A DNA stretch of 64,000 bases from Streptomyces sp. A0642 (GCF_004795105.1 NZ_SSBL01000016.1:99819-163818); one strand, 5' to 3'. Counted from the stretch's first letter, positions 40,442 through 50,266 are shown. Translations and numbers: made by a program. The notes: generated from the letters alone by a model not told the origin.

Positions 40442-43435
40442 TCAGATGACCAGGGGCTCGAAGTCCCAGTACGGACGGTTGCGGGAGCGGGCCGAGACCG
40501 TGTGGACGTGCTGCGGGCCGAGCGTCGCCACGAGGTCTTCGAGCGCCTCGCCCTCGGTTTTCTCGGCCTTCCGCCGTTCCCGCAGGCCGCGCAGATCGGC
40601 GGCGTGGGCGATCCGGGCGGAGAGCGTCAGCGGATGGGTGCGGCCGAGGATCTCGATGGCCCGGGTGACGACCGAGTCCGTCAGCGCGGCGGCGGCCTCC
40701 GTGTCCCCCACCAGGTTGCGCAGCGCCGAAGCGTTGATCGCGCAGCCCAGCGTCCAGGGGTGGTTCTCGCCCACGGCCCGTGTCATGGAGGCCAGTGCCT
40801 CCTCCACGAGCGCGTGGGCGTGCTCCCGCTCGCCCACGTTGCGCAGGATCAGGGCGTGGTTGCCCCGGGTCCCCGCCGCGAAGGGGTGCTCCTCGCCGAG
40901 CATGTCGGCGTAGGCGGCGACGGCCTTCTCGCTTATGGCCCTGGCCTGGTCGATGCTGGCGTGCTCCCGGGCGAAGCAGCTCTGGCCCGCCGCGAACATC
41001 ATGGTCAGCGGTGCGGCCTCGCCGAGGACGCGTTCGGCCCGTTCCAGTACGCGGGTGAACAGGGCGGCGGCCTGGGTCCGTTCGCCCGAACGGTAGTGGC
41101 ACAGCGCGAGGTTGAACTCGGCCCGCAGGGTCTGCGGGTTGTCCGGCCCCATGACGGTCCGGTGCACCTGGACGCTCTGGTTCTGGAGCGACATCGCCCT
41201 GTCGTAGTGGCCGAGCAGGCGCATGTCCGTGGAGTAGTGGGTCTCGGAGTCCAGGGTCCAGGAGTGGCGCCGCGGCAGGAGCGTGCGCCGGGAATCCAGC
41301 GTGCGCCCGTCTAGGTCCAGGGCCTCCTGGTACCGGCCCAGCAGCCGCAAGGTGACGGCCAGGTTGTTCTGCGCGGCGAGGGTGCGCGCGTCCTGGTCTC
41401 CCAGCAGCTCACGGTAGCCGGAGAGCACCCAGCCGGACATCTCCCAGGCCTCGTCGTAACGGCCGAGTCCCCGCAGGTCGGCGGCGAGACCCGCGGCGGC
41501 GCGCAGGTGCTCCAGGTCCTGGGCGCCGCGCTCCTCGCGCAGGTGGTCCACGGCCGCGCGCTCGATGGCCTCCGTACCGGCGTAGTCGCCGACGGCCCTC
41601 AACAGGTTGGCGTAGTGGTAGCTGACGTCCCAGATCCTGGGGTGGTTCTCGCCCAGGATCTCCCGCCACGCCTTCACGGCACGTTCGCCCAGCTTGATGC
41701 CGGCCCGGTACTCCCCGGAGACGTACATGTAGCGCAGGCAGTTGAGCACCAGGTTCTGCACCGCCGGGTCGGTGCTCTTGAGCACGTCCGCCCATTTCAG
41801 GTGCGGCGTGATCTCGGCGTACGTGGGCCAGTGACTGGGTTCGGTGGGGCGGCCCGGGTCCGCGGCCGCGAGCGCCCGGCGGACGACGCCGATGAACTCC
41901 TGGCGGTCCCGTTCCGTCATGTCGTGGCCGACGATCTGGTGGACCATGCGGTGCATGTACAGCGATTCGCCGGACGACGCCACGTCGTCGACCGCCTCGT
42001 GGGACTCCAGCCGGACGACGGAGTACTGGCGGAGCTGGCCGATCGCCTTGTTCCAGAGGAGCGGATCGTTCATCAGACCGGACACCTGCTCCGGCAGCTC
42101 CCCGGGCGGCATGTCCTTCAACAGCCTGACGGGGATGGACCCGGGGGCGAAGAAGCTGCACAGCCGCAGCAGGTCGACGGACTCGGGGACCGTGTCCTTG
42201 AGTTTGTTGAGCAGTATCGACCAGGCCGTCTGAAACGCGAGCGGGAAGTCCGCGGAGACCTTGACGACGTCCTGGTCGATCCCGCCCTCGAGGAGTTCGA
42301 TGTATTCCTCGACCGACATGTCGGAGTCGTTCAGCCAGCCGGCCGTCTGGTCGAGCAGCAGAGGAAGGTCTTCGAGCGCGTCGGCCAACTGGTCGGCCTC
42401 GGGCAGGGTCAGGCGGGAGGCCCGGCGGCGGATGAAGGCCACCGACTCCTCGCGGGTGTAGACGGGCACCTCGACGAGGTGGCTGTTGTGCTCGCTCCAC
42501 TCGGGGTTGCGGGAGGTGATGAGGACGTGTCCCGGGCCGGTCGGCACCAGGTCCCAGATCTGGTCCGGCTCGTCCGCCCCGTCCAGGATCAGCAGCCAGT
42601 GGGCGTGCGGGTCGCCCCGGCGCAGCGAGTCGCGCACCGCACGCAGCCGTTCGCCGTACTCGGCGCCGGTGGACAGCCCCAGTTCCGGGGCGAGTTCCGC
42701 GAGTTTCTGGCGGTAGAGCGCACGCCGGTCGGCGGGCACCCACCAGACCACGTCGTACTCGGAACCGAAGCGGTAGACGTACTCGGCGGCCAACTGCGTC
42801 TTGCCGACGCCGGACATGCCGTGCAGGGTCACGACACCCGCGCCCCGGCCGGAGTCCTGGAGGGCGCTGTACGCCTGGCTGAGCAGCGCCTCACGCCCCG
42901 TGAACCGGATGTTGCGCCGCGGCACTCCTCCCCACACCTGCGGGGTGTCGGCCGGGTAGCGCGGGCCGGGCCGGGTCTCGGCCGCCTCGGGCAGGGGGTC
43001 CGCGGCCAGCCCCAGCCGGGCGAGGAGCCGCCGCTCCGCCTCCTCGGCGCCGACGTTGGTCAGGTCCGCCGCGCCGAAGACCGAGGTGGCTCCGGGCAAC
43101 GCCGACGTGGTGACGCAGACCGCGGCGAACCGGTCGGGATCCGGGGCCACCTCCGCGCGCAGCGCCCTGTTCCATTCGTCATGGCTGCGGGGGCCGAGCT
43201 GGAAGTACCAGTCGCTGAGGATCACCAGGACGGTGCCGCGCGAAAGCGTCAGATCCCGCAGGGACTCCTCCAGCGGGATCTCCACCGGCGGGTCCCACCG
43301 CTGCTGGTAGACCGTCACACCGCGGCGCTCCAGACGGTCGGCGATCCACGCCGCCCAGGCGCGGTTGTAACCGGCGAAACTGATGGTGACGGCACTCGCC
43401 CCGGTTACTCCAACTTGCCTAGCCGTTCCGGGCAT
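40442..43435 (-). CDS. fxsT: FxsT: TIR-like, NB-ARC and TPR protein of an FxSxx-COOH peptide system
   Basis: 997 aa from ATG 43435. N-terminal TIR-like domain (about 12-150: AVTISFAGYNRAWAAWIADR, VLVILSDWYFQLG), NB-ARC/STAND NTPase with P-loop GMSGVGKT (K212), Walker B LLILDGAD and the LITSRNPEW sensor, then a long TPR array (about 560-980: AAAGLAADLRGLGRYDEAWE, NLAVTLRLLGRYQEALDL). The architecture is that of NLR-type signalling ATPases and matches the FxsT proteins named for FxSxx-COOH clusters. The C-terminal TPRs likely sense a partner and control TIR assembly; whether the TIR cleaves NAD is unknown. Last gene of the cluster. Confidence 0.9.
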   Translation of the reverse strand: MPGTARQVGVTGASAVTISFAGYNRAWAAWIADRLERRGVTVYQQRWDPPVEIPLEESLRDLTLSRGTVLVILSDWYFQLGPRSHDEWNRALRAEVAPDPDRFAAVCVTTSALPGATSVFGAADLTNVGAEEAERRLLARLGLAADPLPEAAETRPGPRYPADTPQVWGGVPRRNIRFTGREALLSQAYSALQDSGRGAGVVTLHGMSGVGKTQLAAEYVYRFGSEYDVVWWVPADRRALYRQKLAELAPELGLSTGAEYGERLRAVRDSLRRGDPHAHWLLILDGADEPDQIWDLVPTGPGHVLITSRNPEWSEHNSHLVEVPVYTREESVAFIRRRASRLTLPEADQLADALEDLPLLLDQTAGWLNDSDMSVEEYIELLEGGIDQDVVKVSADFPLAFQTAWSILLNKLKDTVPESVDLLRLCSFFAPGSIPVRLLKDMPPGELPEQVSGLMNDPLLWNKAIGQLRQYSVVRLESHEAVDDVASSGESLYMHRMVHQIVGHDMTERDRQEFIGVVRRALAAADPGRPTEPSHWPTYAEITPHLKWADVLKSTDPAVQNLVLNCLRYMYVSGEYRAGIKLGERAVKAWREILGENHPRIWDVSYHYANLLRAVGDYAGTEAIERAAVDHLREERGAQDLEHLRAAAGLAADLRGLGRYDEAWEMSGWVLSGYRELLGDQDARTLAAQNNLAVTLRLLGRYQEALDLDGRTLDSRRTLLPRRHSWTLDSETHYSTDMRLLGHYDRAMSLQNQSVQVHRTVMGPDNPQTLRAEFNLALCHYRSGERTQAAALFTRVLERAERVLGEAAPLTMMFAAGQSCFAREHASIDQARAISEKAVAAYADMLGEEHPFAAGTRGNHALILRNVGEREHAHALVEEALASMTRAVGENHPWTLGCAINASALRNLVGDTEAAAALTDSVVTRAIEILGRTHPLTLSARIAHAADLRGLRERRKAEKTEGEALEDLVATLGPQHVHTVSARSRNRPYWDFEPLVI

Positions 43436-43516
43436 TCAACCGTCTCCCTGCCTCGATACGAGCCTTTTCAACATACACCGGGGCATGGTCGCTCCGGCCG
43501 GTATCACGGTGGCCGC

Positions 43517-44908
43517 TCACTGCCTTCGCGAGCCGTTCCTCTGCTGCCATATCACCTTCACGGTGCTCACATACGCCTGCGCGCGGGCCAGATGACCCGG
43601 GGGAGGCGGACAATCGTCCATACGGTGGTAGAGCGTGATCATCTCGTTGACCAGCACCCGCCCTTCGCGGGTGAGCCGCGCCGAACCGGCCAGCGCGGGC
43701 AGCACCGCTCCGACCTGTTCCCGGCAGCGGGCGTGCTCGGCCCAGGCCGTGTCGCGCGGGGTGACGCGCTGCGCGCCGAGGGCGTAGCGCTGCCAGTAGT
43801 CGGCCAGGGCGAGGTGCGAGTAGGCGCCCTGCAGGAGGCCGTCGAAGGGCCGGGGGTCGGAGCGCCAGGGGGCGAAGTGCCGTGGCGCGGCGTCCTCGTG
43901 GTGCAGCGGCACGAGGGCGGCGAGCGCCGCCAGTTTGGTGTGCTGGAGTTCGTGGACGAGGGTCGAGGCGAAGTACACCGGGGTGGCCGGCCTGCTGCTG
44001 AGGACCGCGCCGAACGCTTCCCGCCGGGTGCCGCTGCAGTGCGCCACGCCACCGTCGGCCCCGGAGCCGGGCGGGTGTCCGAGCGGCACCACGCAGCGAA
44101 GGAGCACGGCCGCTTCGGTGAGGCGGTGCTCGCCGCCGGCGCGGAGCAGGGGCTCCACCCCGGACCAGCACTCGGCCCACGCCTTGCGTTCGTGGTCGTC
44201 CATGCGCACGACCGCGCTCAGCCCGTGGCGCGGGTGTCCGCCCCCTTCGGTGCCGTAGGGATCGAGGTCGTCCAGCGGGACGTTGGCGGTTCCCGGCAGG
44301 AGGGCGGGGAGCGCGAGCACGGGCAGCCAGCGGGGGTCGGCCGAGGTCACGGTGGAGTCCGGCTGGGTCCGGGCCACCAGGGGCGGCCCGTTGGCCGGCC
44401 GGATCACCACCTCCCCTTCGGCGTGGTCGAGTTCGACGGGTCCGGAGTCCGTCCGGACCGCGCCCAGCGTGGGCAGGGAGACGAGGCCCCCGCGGGGGGC
44501 CAGCCGCGCGGTGCAGGGCACCCCCGACCGGATCGCGGCCGCCGTGGCGAGCGCGGTCAGGTGGGCGAGGTCCGCGGTGAGCCCGGGGCCTGTGGTGGTC
44601 ACCGGAGTGAGGCCGCTCAGCAGCCGTTGCACCCAGGGCCCCGTCAGGGGGTGGAACAGCACGGTGCGCACGGCGGCCCGGTCGGCGCGTTCGGCCGCTT
44701 CGAGCAGCGCCCAGTCCGCGTGCAGCCGGTCGAGCAGCCGGGGCGGGCAGCCGGCCGTGCCCGCCGCGGCGGCCGCCGCGTCGAGCACGGCCCTGAGGAG
44801 GACGAGGCGACGGGTGTCCTGATCGCGTACGAGCAGGCCGAGGGTGTCGGCCCCGCCCTCGGTACGGCCGAGTTCGCGCAGGGCGCGGTCGGGGATGACG
44901 GAACTCAT
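43517..44908 (-). CDS. HExxH-motif peptide-modification protein (candidate peptide beta-hydroxylase)
   Basis: 463 aa from ATG 44908, overlapping the fxsB stop as ATGA. The only clear motif is H319-E-L-Q-H323 in STLVHELQHTKLAALAAL. Proteins of this type are found beside radical SAM/SPASM maturases in FxSxx-COOH clusters and are named HExxH-type peptide-modifying enzymes; relatives have been described as 2-oxoglutarate-dependent beta-hydroxylases, not proteases. Cytosolic, no signal. The peptide substrate would be FxsA. Function by context; no direct evidence. Confidence 0.85.
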   Translation of the reverse strand: MSSVIPDRALRELGRTEGGADTLGLLVRDQDTRRLVLLRAVLDAAAAAAGTAGCPPRLLDRLHADWALLEAAERADRAAVRTVLFHPLTGPWVQRLLSGLTPVTTTGPGLTADLAHLTALATAAAIRSGVPCTARLAPRGGLVSLPTLGAVRTDSGPVELDHAEGEVVIRPANGPPLVARTQPDSTVTSADPRWLPVLALPALLPGTANVPLDDLDPYGTEGGGHPRHGLSAVVRMDDHERKAWAECWSGVEPLLRAGGEHRLTEAAVLLRCVVPLGHPPGSGADGGVAHCSGTRREAFGAVLSSRPATPVYFASTLVHELQHTKLAALAALVPLHHEDAAPRHFAPWRSDPRPFDGLLQGAYSHLALADYWQRYALGAQRVTPRDTAWAEHARCREQVGAVLPALAGSARLTREGRVLVNEMITLYHRMDDCPPPPGHLARAQAYVSTVKVIWQQRNGSRRQ

Positions 44909-46092
44909 GGGGGGTCTCCTGCGGTTGCTTCGGCGAGCCGGGCCGCCACATGACGGACCAGCCGTTCGAGGTCGGCGCAGTAGACGGAGGGGTTGATGAA
45001 GCCGTTCTCTGCGCGGTAGCGGTGGGCGTAGTGCCCGCCGCCGCAGACGTGCAGCAGCGGACAGCCACGGCAGGCGGCGGCCAGCGCGCCGGCTCCCGCC
45101 TGGCGGGCGGCGACGCCGGGGTGGCGCAGTGCGTCGTCGAAGGTGTGGTGGAAGACGTCGAGTCCGGTGGCGGCCGCGGTGTCGTAGGCGGACTTGAGGG
45201 AGTCGACCTGCTCGATCGATCCGTCGGTCTCGACCACGACCGCGTTGAGCGGGTCGAGTCCGAGCGACTCCGTGGCGCCGGGCAGGCCGAGGAGCAGGGC
45301 GATGCACTCCTCGAAGAGCCGGATCCGGGTTTCCCGGCGGGAGGCCGGCCACCACCGGTCGAAGACGGTGCACAGCCAGTCGCCGTACGGTGTGGGGCGG
45401 CCCGACCCGGGGCCCGGTCGCGTCCCCGTCAGGTCCGGGAGACCGGGCGGGGGGCGGGTCCAGTTGCCGTGCGGCAGCAGCAGGTCCAGGGCGGGCGGGC
45501 GCAGGGCGAGCAGCGACTCGTACATCTCCAGGGGGTCGGTGCGCGGGTCCACGACCGTGAGGATGCCCGCGTACGCCTCGGGGTGGTGGTCGGCGAGGAG
45601 CCGGGCGCCGCGTGCGGCGGCGGGCCAGGAGGCGCGGCCCGCGTGGTCGACGCGCTGGGTGTTGTGGGCGGCGAGGCCGCCGTCCAGGCTGATCCCGACG
45701 CGTATGCCGTGACGGGCCAGCGTGCCCACGGCGGCATGGGTGAGCAGCGTCGCGTTGGTCTGCACGGTGGTGTGGACGGTGCAGCCGTCGGGGACCTTCT
45801 CCCGGACCCGGTCGGCGAGTGCGCCCAGCCGGTCCGGGCCGGCGAGCAGGGGTTCGCCGCCGTGGAGGACGAGAGCGACGTGCCGGAGCCGGTGGCCGGC
45901 CGCGTGCTCGGCCATGCGGTCCGCGGCGCGCTCCAGGACGGCGGGCGCCGCGGCCGCCGGTCTGCCGCGCCAGGTCCGGTCGGGCCCCTGGTACAGGTAG
46001 CAGTAGCGGCAGGCCAGGTTGCAGCGGCCGTGCACCTTCACGATGAACTGCCCGAACGGCACGGGCGACGGCGTGCCTGCGTCACGGTCCAC
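44905..46092 (-). CDS. fxsB: FxsB: radical SAM/SPASM cyclophane-forming peptide maturase
   Basis: 395 aa from GTG 46092 (GTG 46155 would add 21 residues). Radical SAM cluster motif C24-NLA-C28-RY-C31, glycine motif HGGEPLL, ribose motif TNATLL and a C-terminal SPASM region with C-RG-C-PLLHV-C and a later C in NPSVYC. Family members (FxsB/three-residue cyclophane-forming enzymes) join an aromatic ring carbon of the first residue to Cbeta of the third in an aromatic-x-x motif. Substrate here would be F67-Q-S69 of FxsA. Separated from fxsA by 260 bases without a gene. Confidence 0.92.
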   Translation of the reverse strand: MDRDAGTPSPVPFGQFIVKVHGRCNLACRYCYLYQGPDRTWRGRPAAAAPAVLERAADRMAEHAAGHRLRHVALVLHGGEPLLAGPDRLGALADRVREKVPDGCTVHTTVQTNATLLTHAAVGTLARHGIRVGISLDGGLAAHNTQRVDHAGRASWPAAARGARLLADHHPEAYAGILTVVDPRTDPLEMYESLLALRPPALDLLLPHGNWTRPPPGLPDLTGTRPGPGSGRPTPYGDWLCTVFDRWWPASRRETRIRLFEECIALLLGLPGATESLGLDPLNAVVVETDGSIEQVDSLKSAYDTAAATGLDVFHHTFDDALRHPGVAARQAGAGALAAACRGCPLLHVCGGGHYAHRYRAENGFINPSVYCADLERLVRHVAARLAEATAGDPP

Positions 46093-46352
46093 GGCCCGGT
46101 GCGCTCCTGGCCGCGGCCCGCCTTCCGCGTCGTCCCGCTTCGTCGTCCGACGCACCACTCCGGCACCCCCGTGCTGTCCGTATGCCGGAGCGCCTCCCGG
46201 CGCCGCCCGGGGGGCGAGAGGCCCGGGCGCGCGGCGAGGGAGGGTCCGCCCCGGTCGATGATGTCCTGACCGATCGCACCCCCGGCCGGAGCCGGGCGGG
46301 CGGTGCCGGATCCGATGCGCCGTTGCCTCGGTGCGGCGTCGAGGGCACGGGC
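46093..46352 (-). other. Gap between fxsA and fxsB
   Basis: 260 bases without a clear gene. The fxsB frame stays open through it but encodes Arg/Gly/Pro-rich residues with no ATG, so it is probably untranslated leader or linker. No hairpin strong enough to call a terminator was seen. Confidence 0.5.
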
Positions 46353-46568
46353 TCAGAAGGCGCTCTGGAACCCCCAGAGCATTTCCCGCGGCTGCTCGGC
46401 CCGGGCGCGCAGATCCGTGACCACCTCGGCCAGGACCGGGTGGTCCAGGGTCCGCAGCGTCTCCAGATCGAGTGCCAGCAGGTCCGGCAGTGCGCCGGCG
46501 ACGTCCTGCGGGCCGCCGACGGCCTCTCCCCGCCCACCGGCCCGGTCGTTCCGTGTCGACTCGTTCAT
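46353..46568 (-). CDS. fxsA: FxsA: FxSxx-COOH precursor peptide
   Basis: 71 aa from ATG 46568, with GGGGAGG five bases upstream. The N-terminal part is a hydrophilic leader (R/G/E rich, then PDLLALDLETLRTLDHPVL) and the last eleven residues are REMLWGFQSAF. The C-terminus F67-Q-S69-A-F71 matches the FxSxx-COOH rule exactly, so it is the likely substrate of FxsB. It also carries W65 two residues ahead of F67. No obvious protease cut site or transporter gene is nearby, so the product may stay inside the cell or stay attached to the leader. Confidence 0.93.
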   Translation of the reverse strand: MNESTRNDRAGGRGEAVGGPQDVAGALPDLLALDLETLRTLDHPVLAEVVTDLRARAEQPREMLWGFQSAF

Positions 46569-46791
46569 CACGCCTCCCCGTAGTGCGGCCCCGGGCCGCC
46601 GTGCCCGCGCTCGCCGTTGAGCGCACGCCGCCGGTCCCACGTTCGTGACCTGCTCTTCCTGCCTGTCTGGTTCCGCTGTCCCGGCGGTCCGCCCGGTCCT
46701 GCCGTCCCACACCGGTGGAGGCCGGCCCTCCGGGCCGTCTCCGGTCCGGCCCGCCGTCCCGCCGGGGTGCCGAACACTCCTGGCCGAGCGC
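46569..46791 (-). promoter_or_regulatory. Leader/promoter region upstream of fxsA
   Basis: 223 bases between the vWA/TPR gene stop and fxsA. No standard -35/-10 pair was found; the Shine-Dalgarno GGGGAGG at its end is strong. fxsA may be read from its own promoter or by read-through from the upstream conflict-system genes. Confidence 0.35.
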
Positions 46792-49700
46792 TCAGCGCTC
46801 CAGCCCGGCCAGCCGCGCCGCGGTCGACTCGCCCGCCGCGCCACCGCCGTCGGGCAGTTTGCGCCACTCCTGAAGGGCGGCCCGGTAGGCCGCGCGCGCG
46901 GCCCGGGGACGCCCCGCCTCCTCATACGTCATACCCCGCCAGTGGTTGGCTGTAGCACCCAACTCCACAGCAGCCTGGCGCTGTTGTGGAGTATTCAGCT
47001 CCGCTTCGGCCTCTCCGGCGGACTCTGCGGCCGAGCGGAAGTCCTCCGCGGCCTCGTCGCGCCGGGCCGGTCTGCCCAGGGCCTCGGCAGCCTCCAGGTG
47101 CGCCCTGCCCAGCTCCAGCCAGCAGCGCGCCGCGGTCAGCGGGTCCGCCGCCTCCTGCGCCGCCAGCCCGAAGAGGTATTCGGCTTCCCGGAGGTCGACC
47201 CGGTCGGTGGTGGCACGGTGCCGGAGCATCAGAGCCCGGCCCAGCATCAGCAGCCGTTCGGACTGGTGCGCGGCCGCGTCCGGCGTCTCGGTACGGCAGT
47301 CCCGCAGCACCCGCACGGCCGCACCGATGTGCGCGGCGCCGTCGGGCAGTCCGGCACGGCGCAGCAGCGTGGCGCCCCACTCCGCGAGCACGTCGGTGTG
47401 GGCCCGGGAGTCGCGGGGGGTGCCCCGTGCCGCCCGGGCGAACCACTCGGCCGCGGCGACGAGCTCGTCCGGGTCGCCGGTGTGCTCGTAGCGGGCCACC
47501 CGCACCCGTCCGGCCCGGGTCTGCAGCTGCGCGCGCTGCCGCTGCTCCCGGACGGTCTCCAGCGCCTGGCCGGTCAGGGCCGCGGCCTCGTCCGGTTCCG
47601 CGCCGGAGGCCAGCAGGGCGTCCACAAGGTCCAGCACGACGCGGATCCCGGTGCTCGTGGTGTCCCGGCCGCCCTGGGTGAAGGCCGTGCGCAGCGAGCG
47701 CGCCGCCTGCGCCGCGTACGCCCTGGACTGTTCGTCGTCCTCGGTGGCACCGGCCAGCTTCAGCAGGGTGCGGCCGTGCTGGAGCGGCAGGGTGGCCGGC
47801 CGGTTCTCCTGATCCGGCCAGGCGTCCGCGAAGGCCTCCAGCATGCCGCAGGCACTCTGCAGCAGGGCGGTGTCCCCGTCGAGCCGCCACTGGGCCTCCA
47901 GCGCCCGCACGCGCTCCAGGGTCAGCTGCAACGCCTCCGCGGGTTCCAGGCCGGGGGCCGCGCAGGCCGCGGTGTACTCGCGGTCGGCGCGCCGCAGCAA
48001 CTCCAGGGCGCCACGCCGGTCGCCGTGCCGCCGGCGGTCGTCGGCGGCCGCGTGCAGCACCTCGGCGAGTACGGCCCGTTCGCGGGCCCCGCCCGGATGG
48101 GCGGCGGCCTGCTCGGCGGCGTGCTCGGCCTCGCGAAGCAGTTCGGCGCCGCCCTGCACCTCCCACAGCCGCAGGACGCAGCGCGCGTACTGCGCCCAGA
48201 GTTCGGGGTCGGCTCCCGGGTACGGGCTGTTCTCGGCGGCTCCCCGCAGCAGCTGGACGGCGTCGATCAGGCGCTGCACCATCTGGTCCCCCTCGAAGTA
48301 CCGCACGAGCGCCCGGGCCCGCTCCACCGTCGGACGGGAGTCGGGCGCCGAGGCGCCGGCGGACGCCTCTTCGGAGACGGGGGGCAAGGGCATGAACCGC
48401 TCCAGGACGCGGGCTGCGACTTCGGCGAAGGCGTGGGGGGCGCGCCCGGCGGTCCCTCCGTTCTCCTCGCCGTCCTCGGATTCCTCGGCGGCCGCGCTCC
48501 CGGCCCCGAGGTGCGCCGTGCCGTACGCGGCCGGGTACGGGCCCGCGTGTGACGCTCCGTCGCCGAGCTGGGCGAAGGCGAGGGCCGGGAAGTTGGGGCC
48601 GCCCTTGCCGAACCGCTGCTCGATGTACTCCGAACAGTGCTTGAGTACGAGCAGGGCCTCGTCCCGGCTCAGGGGGCCGAGCAACGCCTCCTGGACGCCG
48701 GGCTCGAACGCGTACCACTGTCCGCGTCCTGCGCCGCCCTCGACGCGTGAGAGCAGCCCGCTCAGGAGCACCTCGGCGAGTTCGGACGGGCCCGAGTGCG
48801 GCAGCATCGTGCGCTGCACGAGCTGCATCACCGGCAGGTGGAGCGGGGCCGCCGCGAGGTAGACGGCCAGTTGCCCGGCGGCCGGGGAGGCCACCGAGCG
48901 GAAGCGGCTGACCAGTTGCAGGGAGGAGAGCGTGCTCCCGGAGCGCTGGGCGGCGGCCGCGGCGTGGTCGCCCCGCACCCAGCCGACCGCTCCGGAGATC
49001 TGTGCCGCACCGGTGCCGGAAAGCAGCCTGGCCCAGGCCGACAGCGCGTCCGGCACCGGCGGAAGCACGGGGACGGCGAGGGCTCCGGGATGCACCGCGG
49101 GACCCGCTCCGCCCTCCTCGACGACCTTCAGCAGGGTGGCTCCGGCGGGACCGTCACCCCGTGACAGCGAACCGAAGGTGACAGGCAGCCTGGTGCGGTT
49201 CCACATGCGCTGCGGCAGGGGCTGAAGCACGGCGACCGGGGCCTGGCGGGCCAGTTGGTACAGCAGGCGGTGGGCGCGCCCGCTGTGCCAGAGCGGGCCG
49301 GCGCAGTCGCTGATCAGCACGGTGACCCGGCGTCCGGTCGGGTCGCTGAGCCGGTCCGCGGAGTGCAGGGGGGCCGCGGCCGGGTCGGAGCTGCGACTGA
49401 CCGCGCAACCGCCGTCCGGACCCTGGTGCAGATAGCGCACCTGGACGTCCCGGAAGGCACCCAGCTGGCCGAAGATCTGCTGGAGTTCCCCGAACATCCG
49501 GTCCCACACCAGCATCGAGGAGGAGGCGTCCATGACGCACTGCAGGATGGCGTCGGCCCGTCGGACCCCTCGGAAGACCGGCATGATCATGCCGCCCGCC
49601 CGGGCGCTGCGTTCCGCCGTGGCCGTCTCGTCCAGGACACGGCGCAGCGGGGTGGAGACCGGATGGTAGCGCTGTAACGGGCGCAGGGCGCGGGCGAGTT

Positions 49701-50259
49701 CGAGCGGGGCGGGGAGAACGGGCGCGGCCGGCACCCCGAGGGCGACCGGCCTGGCACGGGCGTTCCCGCCGCCTCCCCGGCCGGCCGGGGAGGCGCTCTC
49801 GTCCTCTTCCCCACCGCCGCCGTTCCGCCCGGAACGCGGGACGGGGTACAGGGAGATCTGCCGGTCGTCCGCCGGCTGCGGCGCCTCGGGCGTCCGTTCT
49901 CCCCCGCCGGACTCCCGGGCGCGACCGCCACGGGCCGTGGCCGGACCCGCGGGGCCCTCGGCGGCGGTCCCCCGGGGGGCCGGCGCGGGCGAGGACTCCG
50001 GCCCGGCCTCGGCGGGGGCGTCCTCGGACGCGTCGTCGGTGCGGGTCCACCGGGCCAGCCAGAGCGCGTCGCGGAGCTGCTCGACGTCGGGATCCAGCCC
50101 GGCCTCGCGCAGCCTGGCTACCAGCGTCGGCAGCAGCCCGTCGTCCCGCGCCTTCGTGGCATCGGCCGCCCCCGGGGCGTCACGTGGCCCGGCTCCCGCG
50201 GGCGCCTCGGGCGGCCCGCCCGCTCCGGGCGCGCCCGGCGACCCGTCCACCCCCGGCAT
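46792..50259 (-). CDS. Large vWA-like/TPR protein of a VMAP conflict system (SAV_2336-like)
   Basis: 1155 aa from ATG 50259, 7 bases after the MoxR stop. N-terminal about 75 residues (LLPTLVARLREAGLDPDVEQ) match the SAV_2336 N-terminal region, then a Ala/Gly/Pro linker, a vWA-like domain with MIDAS D244-A-S-S-S248 and LISDCAGPLW, and a long alpha-helical TPR-like C-terminal half. vWA proteins work with MoxR ATPases, which assemble or activate them. It has the scaffold role expected in a MoxR/vWA/VMAP ternary system. Confidence 0.85.
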   Translation of the reverse strand: MPGVDGSPGAPGAGGPPEAPAGAGPRDAPGAADATKARDDGLLPTLVARLREAGLDPDVEQLRDALWLARWTRTDDASEDAPAEAGPESSPAPAPRGTAAEGPAGPATARGGRARESGGGERTPEAPQPADDRQISLYPVPRSGRNGGGGEEDESASPAGRGGGGNARARPVALGVPAAPVLPAPLELARALRPLQRYHPVSTPLRRVLDETATAERSARAGGMIMPVFRGVRRADAILQCVMDASSSMLVWDRMFGELQQIFGQLGAFRDVQVRYLHQGPDGGCAVSRSSDPAAAPLHSADRLSDPTGRRVTVLISDCAGPLWHSGRAHRLLYQLARQAPVAVLQPLPQRMWNRTRLPVTFGSLSRGDGPAGATLLKVVEEGGAGPAVHPGALAVPVLPPVPDALSAWARLLSGTGAAQISGAVGWVRGDHAAAAAQRSGSTLSSLQLVSRFRSVASPAAGQLAVYLAAAPLHLPVMQLVQRTMLPHSGPSELAEVLLSGLLSRVEGGAGRGQWYAFEPGVQEALLGPLSRDEALLVLKHCSEYIEQRFGKGGPNFPALAFAQLGDGASHAGPYPAAYGTAHLGAGSAAAEESEDGEENGGTAGRAPHAFAEVAARVLERFMPLPPVSEEASAGASAPDSRPTVERARALVRYFEGDQMVQRLIDAVQLLRGAAENSPYPGADPELWAQYARCVLRLWEVQGGAELLREAEHAAEQAAAHPGGARERAVLAEVLHAAADDRRRHGDRRGALELLRRADREYTAACAAPGLEPAEALQLTLERVRALEAQWRLDGDTALLQSACGMLEAFADAWPDQENRPATLPLQHGRTLLKLAGATEDDEQSRAYAAQAARSLRTAFTQGGRDTTSTGIRVVLDLVDALLASGAEPDEAAALTGQALETVREQRQRAQLQTRAGRVRVARYEHTGDPDELVAAAEWFARAARGTPRDSRAHTDVLAEWGATLLRRAGLPDGAAHIGAAVRVLRDCRTETPDAAAHQSERLLMLGRALMLRHRATTDRVDLREAEYLFGLAAQEAADPLTAARCWLELGRAHLEAAEALGRPARRDEAAEDFRSAAESAGEAEAELNTPQQRQAAVELGATANHWRGMTYEEAGRPRAARAAYRAALQEWRKLPDGGGAAGESTAARLAGLER

Positions 50260-50266
50260 CAGACCT

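Noticed and set aside
46093..46352. A longer FxsB starting upstream
   Set aside because: The frame is open but carries Arg/Gly/Pro-rich residues without ATG or a site close to family N-termini; GTG 46092 gives normal length.
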